Source: Yponomeuta sedellus (Eukaryota; Arthropoda; Insecta; Lepidoptera; Yponomeutidae). Taken from it: 64,000 bases of DNA. Made by a program: the position numbers and the translations under genes. Every line of letters begins with the position of its first letter. The first letter of the stretch is position 1. The notes under the pieces were generated by a model. The model was not told the origin of the DNA, did no database searches, and was given only the letters and a program-made list of their open reading frames with translations. The stretch is from NCBI GenBank assembly GCA_934045075.1, contig OW203723.1:2496577-2560576 (forward strand), written 5' to 3'. Shown here in pieces: positions 42,136-53,667 of this stretch.

Positions 42136-44139
42136 GGAAATTACAGTAACAGAAATTATATAAAAAAATATAGTACAAATATCGTAGTATATATTATACG
42201 TTAAAATAAACGTTGTATCTTAAACGTTGTATCATATTATGTGCATTGTTACATAGATATTCTATATTTAGTATATTTCACAGCATATTCTATTCTATTG
42301 ACATTGTTTTATAAATATTATTTTTTATGTAAGATCTGTATGTAGGTATATTCTATACTTTATGTATAAATTGAAGAATAAGTGCTGACTGAAAATCAGT
42401 GTTGCAGGCCCAGCTTGCAGCAAATGCTGAGTCAGCTACCTGTTTGTGGCTGCGGAGATACAATGCCCTTCTAAATTGTAAATGTTTGTTTTATATCGTA
42501 TTCTTTGTTATATAATATTTTTCTTTGTTCTTTCTTTTCTTATTTGTCTGTATTATTTTAATATCGTTATGTGTGTTATGTGTATTGTATCTTTGTGGCT
42601 TCAAATAAATGTCTCTCTCTCTCTATACGTTAAAATAAATTGCTTTTAGTAAACGTTTATCTTATTACTGTACAGTCTGTAAGCTTGTAGAATATATCTC
42701 GGCTATTATCGGATAGAATCGGATATATTCGTGTAATAGAAATATCGGAACTAAGATGACACTTAACTTTAGATAACTTTTCAAAATAGTGAAGAAAAGT
42801 TTTATTATACGGAGCAGGAAGTAGTACACTCATGTGCTTTCGGTGAAAACCGAAGCCTACTCTAGAGCCCGAGGTATATTCAAAAAGCTAAAAGACTGTA
42901 CTTTACTGCTTAGTACTCATTTCTTCTTCTTTTATCCCATTACTCCTCTGTGGAGTCTGGGGCTGACACAATATCTCTGTTCGTGGCTAAATATGGTAGC
43001 TTCAGCCAAGTTGAAATGCTTCTGAGACGAAGGAGAAGTTTGTCTCAGAGAGAACGGATTTCTTCCCAGGCTGAGCTGGTCTTCCGGGTGTACACACATA
43101 AAAATATTAAATCTATCTACCTAACTTTATGAATCATTTTTGGAATCTTTCTAAATGTACTTATATAAAAGAAAGGAGTCCAACTATAACTTACGACTAT
43201 TTTATTAAATTACTCGACTGCTACGGAATTCAAAAGGATAGTAATATGTTTGACACTTTTCTATGTATTCTCATAACTTTTTAACCATCAATCCCACTAA
43301 ATCTATAACTACAGTGATGGCTTACGAAGGCGTTGGACTTGAAATATGCATATTAAAGTAAATTTCACCAGTTTAACTATTCAAATAGGTTGCACTTTAG
43401 TATCTTATTATTACAAATATTGAACAAATTTAAGTTTTCGATCAAATTTTACCGCTACCACTAGTCGTGTGCCCAAAATCGAAGAACCAACAATCCTAGT
43501 ATATTCTGACACTTTTTTGGTAAATTCAAGGGAAATATTTGTTATGGCATCTTTGCAACGATTTCAAAACAACTTTCAGGTTTTGTCGGAGGTTACAGGT
43601 TTTCTTAGTCAACAAGTATTTCCACAACGGTGTAATTCGAAAATAATAATTTACAGTAATGATTTTGGTTTAAAACAAGTAAAGTTCTAACACTAGGCTT
43701 AGCGATGCGTTACTACAAATTATGATCAAAGAAGGAAATAAAACGATTATTCTCCATTCAATAGCAAATAATCGAAAAAAAAATATTAATTCGAATAATC
43801 GGGTTTAGATTTTATAATATTCGAAGAGTAAAAATGGGGGAATATCAAATACGTGATCAAGAACCCAGATAGAGGCAAACTATTCAAGGGCTAGAGTAAG
43901 TATCTACTGAAAAGCATATGTCTGCAGATGTCCTACTGTCCTAACATTGCCATCAAGTTAAATTAATATGTCATGCGTTCCAGCCTCACATATGTCATGA
44001 ACTTTCCAAAGTGGTCCAACTTGTTGAATTTATTACCGCGAATCGTCGGCCTTTATATTCTGTACCAAATGCCAGTTGTCTTGAGTAAACATACAAACAA
44101 TTAAAAACTGGAATGAATAAAAAACTGAATTAAATTTAT
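42136..44139. other. A+T-rich unassigned sequence
   Basis: 42390-42620 has a retrotransposon-3'-UTR-like segment (GCAAATGCTGAGTCAGCTAC, AATAAATGTCTCTCTCTC). Frames at 42834-43690 show no domain. No gene is recognised. Confidence 0.35.
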
Positions 44140-44462
44140 GAATTAAATTAAAAAACCCGTTTAGAGTAAAAAACCAGCACGGGTTAGTGCATTAAAAACA
44201 ATATAATCATGTGGGTACAGCGATATCATTCCGATGTAAAACCTAACTGCAAAGTAGGTACTCTGGTCTGCAAGTGGTGCAAATTACTTCAGCCAGATGT
44301 CGCTGCCTGTACGTGATACAGAAAGTACCGTAAATAGGTTCGAAATTTCACTGATGCCGGTGAGTCGCCCATTAGCTCAGCTGGAAGAGCGCTGGCACGG
44401 ATAGCCACAGGTCGCGGGTTCGAATCCCGGCATGGGTGGAATTTTTAGCCTCTAAATAGATT
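44140..44462 (+). mobile_element. T1 SINE, with upstream unit remnant
   Basis: Begins with a worn tail (CCAGCACGGGTTAGTGCATT), continues ATAATCATGTGGGTACAGCG, and then the tRNA-like core CCCATTAGCTCAGCTGG to GGTTCGAATCCCGGC. The order shows a head-to-tail junction of two T1 units. Confidence 0.7.
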
Positions 44463-44499
44463 TTTGTGAATTAAAAAATTACCAACAACCCAATTGCTC

Positions 44500-44760
44500 A
44501 ACGGATTAGCAACCTGAAGTGGCAACGGGCGTGTCGTATCTGGCGCAGATCGATAACCGTTGGTGACTGGTTCTTGAGTGGAGACCGCGAATCGACAAAC
44601 GTAGCGTAAGACGCCCTGTGACAAGTGGAGCGACGACATTCGCAAAGTGGTGGGCAGTGACCGGAAGAAGAGAGCCAAAGATCTGGTTCAATGGGGTGTT
44701 TTGGGAGAGACCTGTGTCCAGCAGTGGACTGATACTGGCTGATCATGATGATGATCCCTA
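44500..44760 (+). pseudogene. Non-LTR RT C-terminus, frameshifted
   Basis: ATAACCGTTGGTGACTGGTT, GTAAGACGCCCTGTGACAAG and TGTGTCCAGCAGTGGACTG with a GATCATGATGATGAT tail are a decayed RTE-like end. Confidence 0.6.
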
Positions 44761-45074
44761 CTCAAGTTCCTCGCAAAGAGTTACTTCCCGCCTGCTTATT
44801 GATTGCCTGCTGAAACGCGGTTCTAAAAATGTGTAAAGTACACTTTGTGAGAAAAGGGCTACTAGAACATATAGGGTTATTTAGATGACAATGATGTCTA
44901 GAATTAAAACCAGTACAATGCATGAGTTCTATCGTCGACTTCAACCCGTGTGTGCTGGGGCACGGGTATCTTCTACAAAAAAGTAATATAAAATAAATAA
45001 ACGCTCAGCAGTCGGGTTGTCGGTATCTAAAACCTTTTTTCCCCAATCTTAAACCGTAAGAATTTTATGTTTAT
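44761..45074. other. Spacer with S5 scrap
   Basis: 44940-44975 (CAACCCGTGTGTGCTGGGGC then ACGGGTATC) is a small S5 3' fragment in minus orientation. Nothing else is recognised. Confidence 0.4.
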
Positions 45075-45395
45075 ACTATTTTCATTTTTAATGCACTAAC
45101 CCATGCTAAGGACAAATTTAAAAACCTATTTTTAGAGGCTAAAAATTTCACCCATGCCGGGATTCGAACCCGCAACCTCTGGCTATCCGTGCCAGCGCTC
45201 TACCAATTGAGCCAATGGGCGACTCACGGCATCAGTGAAATTTCGAACCTCTTTACACTATTCTCTGTATTACGTACAGGCAGCGACATCTGCCTTAAGC
45301 AAATTGCATCACTTACAGCCCCGACTACCTACTTTGCAGTTAGGTTTTACATCGGAACGATATCACTGTACCCACATGATTATACTATTTTTATT
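45075..45395 (-). mobile_element. T1 SINE, full unit
   Basis: TTTTTAATGCACTAACCCAT through the reversed tRNA-like core to TGTACCCACATGATTATAC, directly followed by the next unit. Confidence 0.75.
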
Positions 45396-45635
45396 TTTAA
45401 TGCACTAACCCATGCTAAGGACAAATTTAAAAACCTATTTAGAGGCTAAAAATTTCACCCATGCCGGGATTCGAACCCGCAACCTCTGGCTATCCGTGCC
45501 ATCGCTCTACCAAGTAGCGCGGTGATTCGCCCATTGGCTCAATTGGTAGAGCGCTGGTACGGATAGCCAGAGGTTGCGGGTTCGAATCCCGGCATGGGTG
45601 AAATTTTTAGCCTCTAAATAGGTTTTTAAATTTAA
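45396..45635. mobile_element. T1 foldback pair
   Basis: A minus half-core (to GCGCTCTACCAAG-like text near 45512) is followed by a full plus core, CGCCCATTGGCTCAATTGG to GGGTTCGAATCCCGG. The outer tails are inverted copies. Confidence 0.75.
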
Positions 45636-45709
45636 TGTTTGTTTAGTGGGTACCAAAAAAACTGTCGCATATGCTGATGAATCTTCACGATACCAGAATT
45701 CTTCTTTAC

Positions 45710-45882
45710 AATACCCTCTGTACGGAATACAGAAAGTATTGTAAAGAGGTTCGAAATTTCACTGATGCCGGTGAGTCGCCCATTAGCTCAGTTGGGAGAG
45801 CGCTGACACGGTAAGCCAGAGGTCGCGGGTTCGAGTCCCGGCATGGGTGGAATTTTTAGCCTCTAAATAGGTTTCTAGAATT
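45710..45882 (+). mobile_element. T1 SINE, 5'-truncated
   Basis: Starts ATACCCTCTGTACGGAATAC and includes the core CCCATTAGCTCAGTTGGG and tail start GGAATTTTTAGCCTCTAAAT; the 3' end is clipped. Confidence 0.7.
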
Positions 45883-46167
45883 CCTCTTCTTTACCAAATG
45901 CGTAGGTTTATACGTTCCTTAATTAAACAATCCTATTCATGAACAGGCAAAAAGGGATCTAAAGAACGTAAGTCCTCAGTAGACGCCTAGGTGTGAGACC
46001 ATTAAAGGTGTTCTGTTATTCCCAGAAAAACTCGAATCAGAAACGAAAATAGATCTCTCTATTACATTTGAGCCGAAAGTCGAGACGAGATCGTAATAAA
46101 CTTGTTTTCCGTCTGGAATATGACTGCTATACGACTTAGCTTTTATTTTATATTACAGGCTTCTCTC

Positions 46168-46965
46168 GATATCAACCCTTGTATGTCCCTACTGCTGGGG
46201 CACAGGTCTCTTCCTGCATCGCAGGACGGTTAGGTCATACTCCAACACGGGGGCCAAGTCCGGGTTGGTGGAGGATTGTAAGACAGTGGCGGCCCTTACT
46301 GTCAGAAGTTATCAAGCCGCACATAAGGCCTCTGACCTGGCTTAACGACTGAAGCACGGAAGTGATCGGAAAAATGTTACTAGGGGTAGTCACGGGACGG
46401 TTACCAATCCTGCACCTGACCGCACCTGCTGTTGCTTAACTTAAGTGAAGGATTATACTATTTTTTTATTTTTAATGCACTAACCCGTGCTAAGGAACAA
46501 ATTTATTGGCTCAATTGGTAGAGCGCTGGCACGGAAAGCCAGAGGTTGCGGGTTCGAATCCCGGCATGGGTGAAATTTTTAGCCTCTAAAAAGGTTTTTT
46601 AAATTTGTTCCTTAGCACGGGTTAGTGCATTAAAAATAAAAAAATAGTATAATCATGTGGGTACAGTGATATCGTTCCGATGTTAAACCTAACTGCAAAG
46701 TAGGTAGTCGGGGCTGTAAGTAATGCAATTTGCTTAAGTCAGATGTCGCTGCCTGTACGTAATACAGAGAATAGTGTAAAGTGGTTCGAAATTTCACTGA
46801 TGCCGTGAGTCGCCCATTGGCTCAATTGGTAGAGCGCTGGCACGGAAAGCCAGAGGTTGCGGGTTCGAATCCCGGCATGGGTGAAATTTTTAGCCTCTAA
46901 ATAGGTTTTTAAATTAAGTAAAGGATTCCAATCACTCGGTTCGACTAGGCCACGAGCGCTTCAGC
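46168..46965 (-). mobile_element. S5-A SINE split by a T1 insertion
   Basis: S5 text runs from GATATCAACCCTTGTATGTC to GCTTAACTTAAGTGAAGGATT. It resumes after 461 bp as AAGTAAAGGATTCCAATCAC and GGTTCGACTAGGCCACGAGC. The 12-bp repeat at the break is the TSD of the T1 insertion. Confidence 0.8.
46455..46915 (+). mobile_element. Dimeric T1 insertion with 12-bp TSD
   Basis: TSD AAGTGAAGGATT (46443-46454) and AAGTAAAGGATT (46916-46927). Inside are a short inverted tail, a plus tRNA-like core, the full body and a second plus core. The two units joined head to tail inserted as one piece. Confidence 0.8.
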
Positions 46966-47172
46966 GCTTCACCATGAATTTTCAGTGAATTTTAAATCAA
47001 CTTAAGTTTGAAAGCCATAGCAAAATTGACGTGCATTAACCATATCGAATACTATAGCCAGCTCTTAAATAAATACACTTTTAAAAAAACCTTTATAGTT
47101 ACTAGTTGAGTATCCAGAAAAACTTAATCCTTTCTTTCTTTTTCATGCTATTTCTTCTAATGCTAGGTATGC
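46966..47172. other. Spacer
   Basis: No recognised feature. Confidence 0.3.
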
Positions 47173-47292
47173 AAACCATGTCCCAGACACTACAGCGTCG
47201 GAGTGGTCCCTTCACCCATCTAGTGGGTGAGTGAAGATACCACTGGACGCTGTATGAATCATCTCATTAAGTAGATGCAAAAAGGCCAATAC
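47173..47292 (+). mobile_element. T4 SINE 3' fragment
   Basis: CAAACCATGTCCCAGACACT to AGATGCAAAAAGGCCAATAC. A 5'-truncated copy. Confidence 0.6.
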
Positions 47293-47413
47293 TTTTACTT
47301 TACTAGGTATGCAAAATTTGGGGTCATTTTTTATAAACTGCATAGCAGCTTAGCGTTATTTGTTGAAATTAATATAAAGGGTTTTTTAATTATTTATATC
47401 AACCCTTTGTATA

Positions 47414-47690
47414 TATTCTTTTAATGCACTAACCCGTGCTAAGGACAATTTTAAAAACTTATTTAGAGTCTAAACATTCCACCCATGCTGGTACTCAAAC
47501 ACACGACCTCTTGGCTATCCGTGCCAGCGCTCTTCCAACTGAGCTAATGGGCGACTTACCAGCACCCGTGAAATTTCAAACCTCTTTACAATACTCTCTG
47601 TATTACCTACAGGCAGCGACATCTGGCTGAAGTAATTTGCATCACCGGGGTGGAATTTTTAGCCTCTAAATGGGTTTTTAAAACCCTTTG
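47414..47690. mobile_element. T1 SINE, minus, with inverted end
   Basis: The minus copy (TTTTAATGCACTAACCCGTG to GAAGTAATTTGCATCACC) is followed by a plus-orientation GGTGGAATTTTTAGCCTC piece, so both outer ends are inverted copies. Confidence 0.65.
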
Positions 47691-48024
47691 TGTGTTAACC
47701 TCCCCCTTTTTTGAAGTAAATGCAAGCAAAAACACAAACTAAAATCAACTGCCGAGCAAACTGCCCCGAGACATACCCGAGCCAAAGGTTTCCATAACGT
47801 ATGCAGCGTTACCCCGATAAATAAAATAATTATTTCAGCAATACGCTGATTTCCGATTACTTTTTGAAGAAAAAAAACGCACGTTAAAATAAGTTACGAT
47901 TTTTACATTAATGGCGCTAGTTAGGACCCCGAAGCGCTTTATAGTTTGTAGCTTATATTAAAAGAGGCCTAGGAGGTATAGTCTGTTAGCTTTTAGAATA
48001 TCTCGGCTACTATCGGATAGAATA
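47691..48024. other. Spacer, no gene seen
   Basis: No recognised repeat or frame. Confidence 0.35.
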
Positions 48025-48232
48025 GGATATATTCTTCTTCTTCTTCAGGCTATATTATGTAGTCCACTGCTGGACATAGCCCTCCCCTAATGAGCGCCAT
48101 AGCGCCCTGTCTTCAGCTTGCCGCATCCAGCATCTGCCTGCAGTTTTTTGCAGATCGTCATCCCACCTGGTCGGAGGGCGTCCTACACTACGTTTGCCGA
48201 GTCGCGGTCTCCACTCAAGAACACGTTTACTC
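48025..48232 (-). pseudogene. Non-LTR RT end with tail
   Basis: Minus-orientation equivalent of 33590-33790: TTCTTCTTCTTCAGGCTATA tail, CATCTGCCTGCAGTTTTTTG, then CCACCTGGTCGGAGGGCGTC. Confidence 0.65.
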
Positions 48233-48783
48233 CAACGCCCACTGCCACTTCAGCTTACTGATTTTCTGACCTATGTCGATAACTTTGGTCCTCTGTCGGA
48301 TGCATTCGTTACGAATCCTATCCTTAAGAGAAACTCCGAGCATAGCTCTCTCCAAAGCTCGCTGAGCGACTTATGACACTTTATTGAATAAACTTAAAAA
48401 TACTTAACAAGAAAAGTTTTATACAGAGCAGGAAGTATTATTACACTCGTGTGCTTTTAGTGAAAGCCGAAGCTTACCCTAGAGCCCGAGGTGTATTCTA
48501 AAAGGTAACAGACTTAGCGTAGCATCTTTTACTTTAAGATAAATTCGAAGCGAAATATTTCTCTTTTTCATCTCTACCCTATTGTTTTAAGAATCACGCC
48601 TGTGTTTCCATTTTCTCTAACAACGCAAATTAGGAAAGTACTCAAGAATGTACCCTTGGTCTTAAAGGACCTTATTTTTCAAACAGAAAAAAAACAAAGA
48701 GGCACTTTAAGTAAAACTTTCACAATCATGAACAATTGGCGTAAAGGTGTGTTTAGATTGCTTGCAGATTAATAATAAGGTTC
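48233..48783. other. Spacer, no gene seen
   Basis: No recognised feature. Confidence 0.35.
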
Positions 48784-48920
48784 AAAACCTATTTAGAGGC
48801 TAAAAATTCCACCCATGTCGTGACTCGAACCCGTGACCTCTGGCTAACCGTGTCAGCGCTATCCCAACTGAGCCAATAGGCAACTACCGGCATCAGTGGA
48901 ATTTCGAACCTCTGTAGGTA
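48784..48920 (-). mobile_element. T1 SINE, cut by a MITE
   Basis: Reversed tail and tRNA-like core to GAATTTCGAACCTCTGTAGG, then the CWG MITE begins. Confidence 0.65.
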
Positions 48921-48923
48921 CAG

Positions 48924-49228
48924 AGTGCTTAGTGCGAGTTTGACAGATCCAATCGAATAACTTTACTACCGCGTTAATCGAGCATTGAGTAGTGAGTATG
49001 AGTAAGTTAACCGTTCGAACTGGCAAAACGCTGTCACAGTACAACTCGCACTCGCGTTTATTTGTGTTTTGGCTGGTAAACGTGTTCACTTCTTAACGTA
49101 AACCATTACAACTCGCACTCAGCAATTTTAATTTCCATACTTGTCTCTAGGTGGCGCTTCCTCGAAGCCATAGAAATATGAGTTTACGTTAACGCGATCT
49201 AGAAGTTTAAAAACTCGCACTAAGCACG
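48924..49228 (+). mobile_element. CWG-target MITE, copy 5
   Basis: Left TIR intact; right TIR ends AAGCACG (one change). CAG flanks at 48921-48923 and 49229-49231. Confidence 0.75.
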
Positions 49229-49231
49229 CAG

Positions 49232-49700
49232 CCTTGGACTATGAAATTAAGCATGATGTGATGTTATCGTCTGACACTACAGATATAGGAAAACTATACA
49301 TTTGTAATCAAATCATAAAAAAATAGTCCTTGAAATTCGGGAAAAAGCTCAAAAAAAACTGCGACACTGCGTTTCCTAAACTAGTCAAAACATACAAGTA
49401 CCTACTTTGTAATGAAATCATAAAAATATTTGGTTAATGTTCATTGGTGTTTTACTATTCTATTAACTTACAAAGCTATCATTAAACACACCTTTGAACA
49501 TTTAACTATGTAATTAGTACAATAAAGAAATAAAATAATAATAAAATATTTAGAATCAAATTTCCAAAACTTTATGTCAAAACCTATAATTAGCTTACAG
49601 TTATTATGTTGAAGTTATGAAGTAAGCCTCCATGCTGTTAGTTTTCCAGGTAACGTAATGAGATAAATAAAACGTTCATTCTCATAGTATGTGGCCAGCC
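49232..49700. other. A+T-rich spacer
   Basis: No recognised feature. Confidence 0.35.
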
Positions 49701-49796
49701 TAAAGGCGTATACACGTAGAACGCTGGCAACCGGCGCTGATCTATCAACGCTTATCGGAACAGGGCCGCGCGTGTAGTCGGCGCAGGCAGTCACTA

Positions 49797-50063
49797 TGTA
49801 ACGGTGCAAATCTCTTCACACCATTTTTATTTCTTTTTCCATCTTTCATTTTCAAATATTTAAATTATGTACGTCACACATTCTTCGATTTCCCTCATTT
49901 TTCACCACTACTACTTTACCCTTTGACCAGATCTGACTTTTTATCTGCTTCTCCGTTTTTATCTAGTTTTCTGTTTTAAAGTTACTATAAATCTACAAAT
50001 AAAATCACACCTGAAGTCGTTCCAGAGTTTATTTATTATTATAAAATTATATAAAACGTTCCA
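49797..50063 (+). repeat. gypsy 5' LTR
   Basis: Starts TGTAACGGTGCAAATC and ends AACGTTCCA, with TG/CA ends and 267 bp. Its partner is at 52313-52579. Confidence 0.85.
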
Positions 50064-50394
50064 CTGGCGCCCAACGATAATAACGAAACCCAACGTCACC
50101 CCACGGCTTGATACACTGAGACGACAAAGCCCACCCACCGCGACTACGCTGCGAGTGCGAAGGCGAATACGAATACGAGTACGATTACCACGATTATACG
50201 TGTGCACAATCGTCGAACTGCTGCTGCTGCTTCATACCCACGACCTCATTCATCACATACGCATCCCTTGGAGCTCCCCAGCCTTGCTTAAGGGTTCTGT
50301 CGGACTTCTTCCAGTTCTGAAGACCTGCAAGATTTTTTTTTGCTAAGTGTTTTATAAATAAAATATTAAATTAATTTTAAAGTGCGACTTGACT

Positions 50395-50520
50395 TCTGGA
50401 CCATTGAAATTGTTTAACTTGTTTAGCAGTTACAGGTGTTTTAATATCTAATATTGCTTTCACTTTTTCAGGGTCAGTATGGATACCTTTTTCATCAATA
50501 ATATAACCCATAAACTTAAC
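50395..50520 (-). pseudogene. Gypsy reverse transcriptase fragment, inverted
   Basis: On the minus strand, opposite to the rest of the element, the frame reads SVKFMGYIIDEKGIHTDPEK then VKAILDIKTPVTAKQVKQF. This is the conserved end of the gypsy RT domain (FLGY/IIDEKGI and the following K-PTP segment). It abuts the integrase fragment head-on at about 50520. Confidence 0.75.
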
Positions 50521-51315
50521 AGATTCATATTTGTCGTAACGTGTTGCTTTTCCAAATATTGTTTAATCTTCCCAATTAAACGAGCAACTTCAGGTATCAT
50601 CAGGCACATATTAGAGAACCTTGTCTTTATGGTCTACGGCATACCAGAAACCATAATATTAGACAATGGCCCTCAGATGATAAGCCAGGAACTACACGAC
50701 CTATTCACACTTTACAACATACCTAAAATTCACTACACACCACGCTATTGCCCCCAGGTCAATACGGTCGAAAGATACAATAAAACGATAATTACAGCAA
50801 TCGCATGTTTTGTCGACGAAGACCACCGCACATGGGACGTTAATTTGAACAAAATACAATTCGCTATCAATACAGCAGTAAATGAAACCACTAAATTTAC
50901 TCCAGCATACTTAGTCTTCGGTCGCGAGTTGCCAGCCTGCGGGACAACATACGATTCCAAAGACCTGTCAGACGACCTAATCTTTGCCCCTCGCGACGAG
51001 TACGCTGAAAACATTGGTCATTTAAGACCCCTATTCTCGAAAGTACAACATCGCATTTTTAAAGCGCATCAAGATAATACAAAATACTATAATAAACACC
51101 ATCTAGACCTCGAATTTAATACTGGAGATGTCGTCTGGAAGCGTAACTACCCCTTGAGCTCCTCAGACAAGCATTTCACTGTCAAATTAGCTCCGAAATT
51201 TACAAAATGTATTATACAAAATAAAATATCACCCCTTATTTACGACTTAATCGACCTTTCTAATAAACCTCTAGGTCGATGGCATATTAAAGACATCAAG
51301 CGTATACCCCACTAA
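50521..51315 (+). pseudogene. Gypsy integrase fragment, first catalytic Asp lost
   Basis: From RFIFVVTCCFSKY onward the frame follows the rve integrase core. The first catalytic position, normally D in VVTDRFSKY, is C. The second is present in IILDNGPQMIS and the Glu in NTVERYNKT. A C-terminal region with GDVVWKRNYPLS and a LGRWHIKDIKR end follows. The open frame reaches back to 50479, but those first codons are antisense RT. Without Asp1 and its N-terminus it should be inactive. Confidence 0.8.
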
Positions 51316-52312
51316 GACTTAGAGAATAAACCCCTATACGACACTTAAATACGATTCCTCGTTTATATTGAATTGTAAATACTTGTAAAATATATACCCC
51401 TTTATTTATTTTATTAACTACCTTAACGGCTATAAACGCTACCTTTTTAGTTTTAATTTTCTTATATACACTACATCACCTATTCGGACACATTTGCGTC
51501 ATACTATTTGTCTATTTATTTATTAACTATTTTTTTATTTATTACTTATACACTTACACCACTATCCTCCTGGACATTTACTAACCATTTTTTTAGAACA
51601 TCCAAACATTCAATCAGGTGCGGCGACAACACGTTAAATAAGCCTAGGTCAACTAATTTATTTATCAATCGCGTAATCTAATTAAACGCGTTACGGTGTT
51701 TACCCCACCATAGCTCTTGAGAGCACTACTACGACGGATTCTACCCCGTCGGGTACTATGTACCCAATATTATAAATATTGTTAAAATGTAAATAACTTT
51801 CATAGAGCGGATTGTGACTCAATAAATAAGCCTTACCACTACCGAATACCAGCGGGTGGTAACTGGCTAAATAAGCCTATTACTAATTTAGGCCAGTTTC
51901 TGGATAAATCTAATTAATAAACATAGATTTTGTCTATACTGAATAAACGTCTTCACCTTCACTTTAGATGAAGACAGTGCTAGATGATGCATGCTAGGGA
52001 TGAATGATAGATGATGAATAAAAGTGGAACTGCCTAATGTAAATATTCATTGTAAATATCACCCACACACTCAAAATTTTATTCATCGCCCATCTTTTAT
52101 ATTTTATTTATTTTAATATTTAAGAATAACTATATTTACTTACCATCCCACATCCCCGACCTTCATCGACTTTACTCTGGACCTTTGAGTGTAAATTTTA
52201 ATTTTTTTTTTAACTTGATAATATTTTTCATAAATTTTTTTTTTTAAATATATTTTTTTTTAAATAAATATATTTAAAAAAAATATTTTTTTTACCGGTT
52301 GCCCCCGGGTAG
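51316..52312. other. Gypsy 3' untranslated region
   Basis: A+T-rich, no frame of note. It ends TTGCCCCCGGGTAG before the 3' LTR, not a typical polypurine tract. Confidence 0.5.
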
Positions 52313-52579
52313 TGTAACGGTGCAAACCTCTTCACACCATTTTTATTTCTTTTTCCATCTTTCATTTTCAAATATTTAAATTATGTACGTCACACATTCT
52401 TCGATTTCTCTCATTTTTCACCACTACTACTTTACCCTTTGACCAGATCTGACTTTTTACCTGCTTCTCCGTTTTTATCCAGTTTTCTGTTTTAAAGTTA
52501 CTATAAATCTACAAATAAAATCACACCTGAAGTCGTTCCAGAGTTTATATATTATTATAAAATTATATAAAACGTTCCA
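52313..52579 (+). repeat. gypsy 3' LTR
   Basis: 267 bp, matching the 5' LTR with about five substitutions, followed by the ACTA duplication. Confidence 0.85.
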
Positions 52580-52800
52580 ACTATACATTGTGCTGAACCA
52601 GCGCCGACAAGTTTCGATCTGCTCCGATAAGCCGCAATTTGCTGTGAATTGCTTGCAGTTTACATTGCATGCAGTTTGCAAGTCAACGACACTCATTTGG
52701 CGTTAATAAAAATGATTTTGACAGTTTGATTTCATTAGTGTTCAGTAAATCCACTTTCAAGTCTTGAAGTAAATGATGATGTTCCCCGAAAATTCTTCTT

Positions 52801-53327
52801 TTTAGGGTTCCGTACCTCAAAAGGAAAAAACGGAACCCTTATAGGATCACTTTGTTGTCCGTCTGTCCGTCCGTCCGTCTGTCAAGACCCTTTTTCTCAG
52901 GAACGCGTGGAGGTATGAAGCTGAAATTTATATCAATTACTCAGGTCTACTGTCTCTTGAAGCTGTGAAAAAATCAAACTTCTAAACCAACGCAATCAAA
53001 AGATACAGCCGTTTATGCCGCAAATTTTCGACACTTGCAAGGGAATCAAAACCTACAGGGTGCTTCCCGTGAACTCAGAATCTTGAAATTTGGTACGAAG
53101 TAAAGTCTTATAGCATAGATAAAGGAAAAATTACGAAAACCATAAATTTTTAGTTACATCACATAATATATATTTTTTTAATAATTTTAAACTTACTACC
53201 CCTTTCCTCATAAACGCGTAGAGGTATTAAATTGAAACTCATACCAAATACTCAGGTCTATAATACAGGTTTGTACGGAACCCTCGGTGCGCGAGTCTGA
53301 CTCGCACTTGGCCGGTTTTTATTCATG
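52801..53327 (+). mobile_element. Repeat with terminal hairpins, inside the DNA transposon
   Basis: Begins GGGTTCCGTACCTCAAAAGG with an inverted ACGGAACCC close by. It ends ACGGAACCCTCGGTGCGCGA then GTCTGACTCGCACTTGGCC, where GTGCG-GAGTC and GACTCGCAC can pair. I recall this sequence as a very common lepidopteran repeat of uncertain class; a Helitron-like origin is possible but not shown here. Confidence 0.55.
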
Positions 53328-53544
53328 GGACGTACCTATACTTTGTTTTCGAATTTTGCAAAACACATTTTCTAACAGAAAAAAATCTTGGCCAGACGAT
53401 GTCGACATTTTGCGTGCTACTCAGAGAGACTGCCAGTCGGCTTCTGCCTGATTTCTTTGTGTAGCTGTTGCCTGAGCCGACCGGCTCCGATAAGCGCTGG
53501 GAGATCGGCGCTGGTAGCCAGCGTTCTACGTGTATACGCCTTTA

Positions 53545-53663
53545 GTCACATTTTTGTTTAGGACACTTTAATCGTTTCTATATCAGGTTCTTTACATGAC
53601 AAAGTTATTTTTCCGCTCTTTGTCTTCAAAAGCTTCTTCATTCTTGCTCTTTTTAATCATTAC
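53545..53663. other. Short spacer
   Basis: No recognised feature between the two DNA elements. Confidence 0.3.
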
Positions 53664-53667
53664 TTAA

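Larger units (their letters stand above)
49797..52579 (+). mobile_element. Ty3/gypsy LTR retrotransposon, rearranged
   Basis: Two 267-bp LTRs, a 4-bp TSD ACTA (49793-49796 and 52580-52583) and a primer-site-like TGGCGCCCAAC one base after the 5' LTR. Only part of pol remains: an inverted RT piece and a plus-strand integrase. gag and protease are not recognisable. The LTRs differ at about five places by eye, so it is fairly young. Confidence 0.85.
49704..53541. mobile_element. DNA transposon, host of two later insertions
   Basis: The left TIR AGGCGTATACACGTAGAACG then CTGGC and the inverted right end agree at about 36 of 39 positions. Flanks are TAA (49701-49703) and TTA (53542-53544). The element's own DNA is 49704-49796 and about 52584-52800 plus 53328-53541, roughly 0.5 kb. 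The remainder is a gypsy element and another repeat. No transposase is left. Confidence 0.7.

Noticed and set aside
44369..44441. Possible functional tRNA gene (cloverleaf with A and B boxes)
   Set aside because: The same core recurs in more than a dozen T1 repeats with flanking SINE body. Position 33 is C instead of the near-invariant T in the anticodon loop. It is a SINE head, not a working tRNA.
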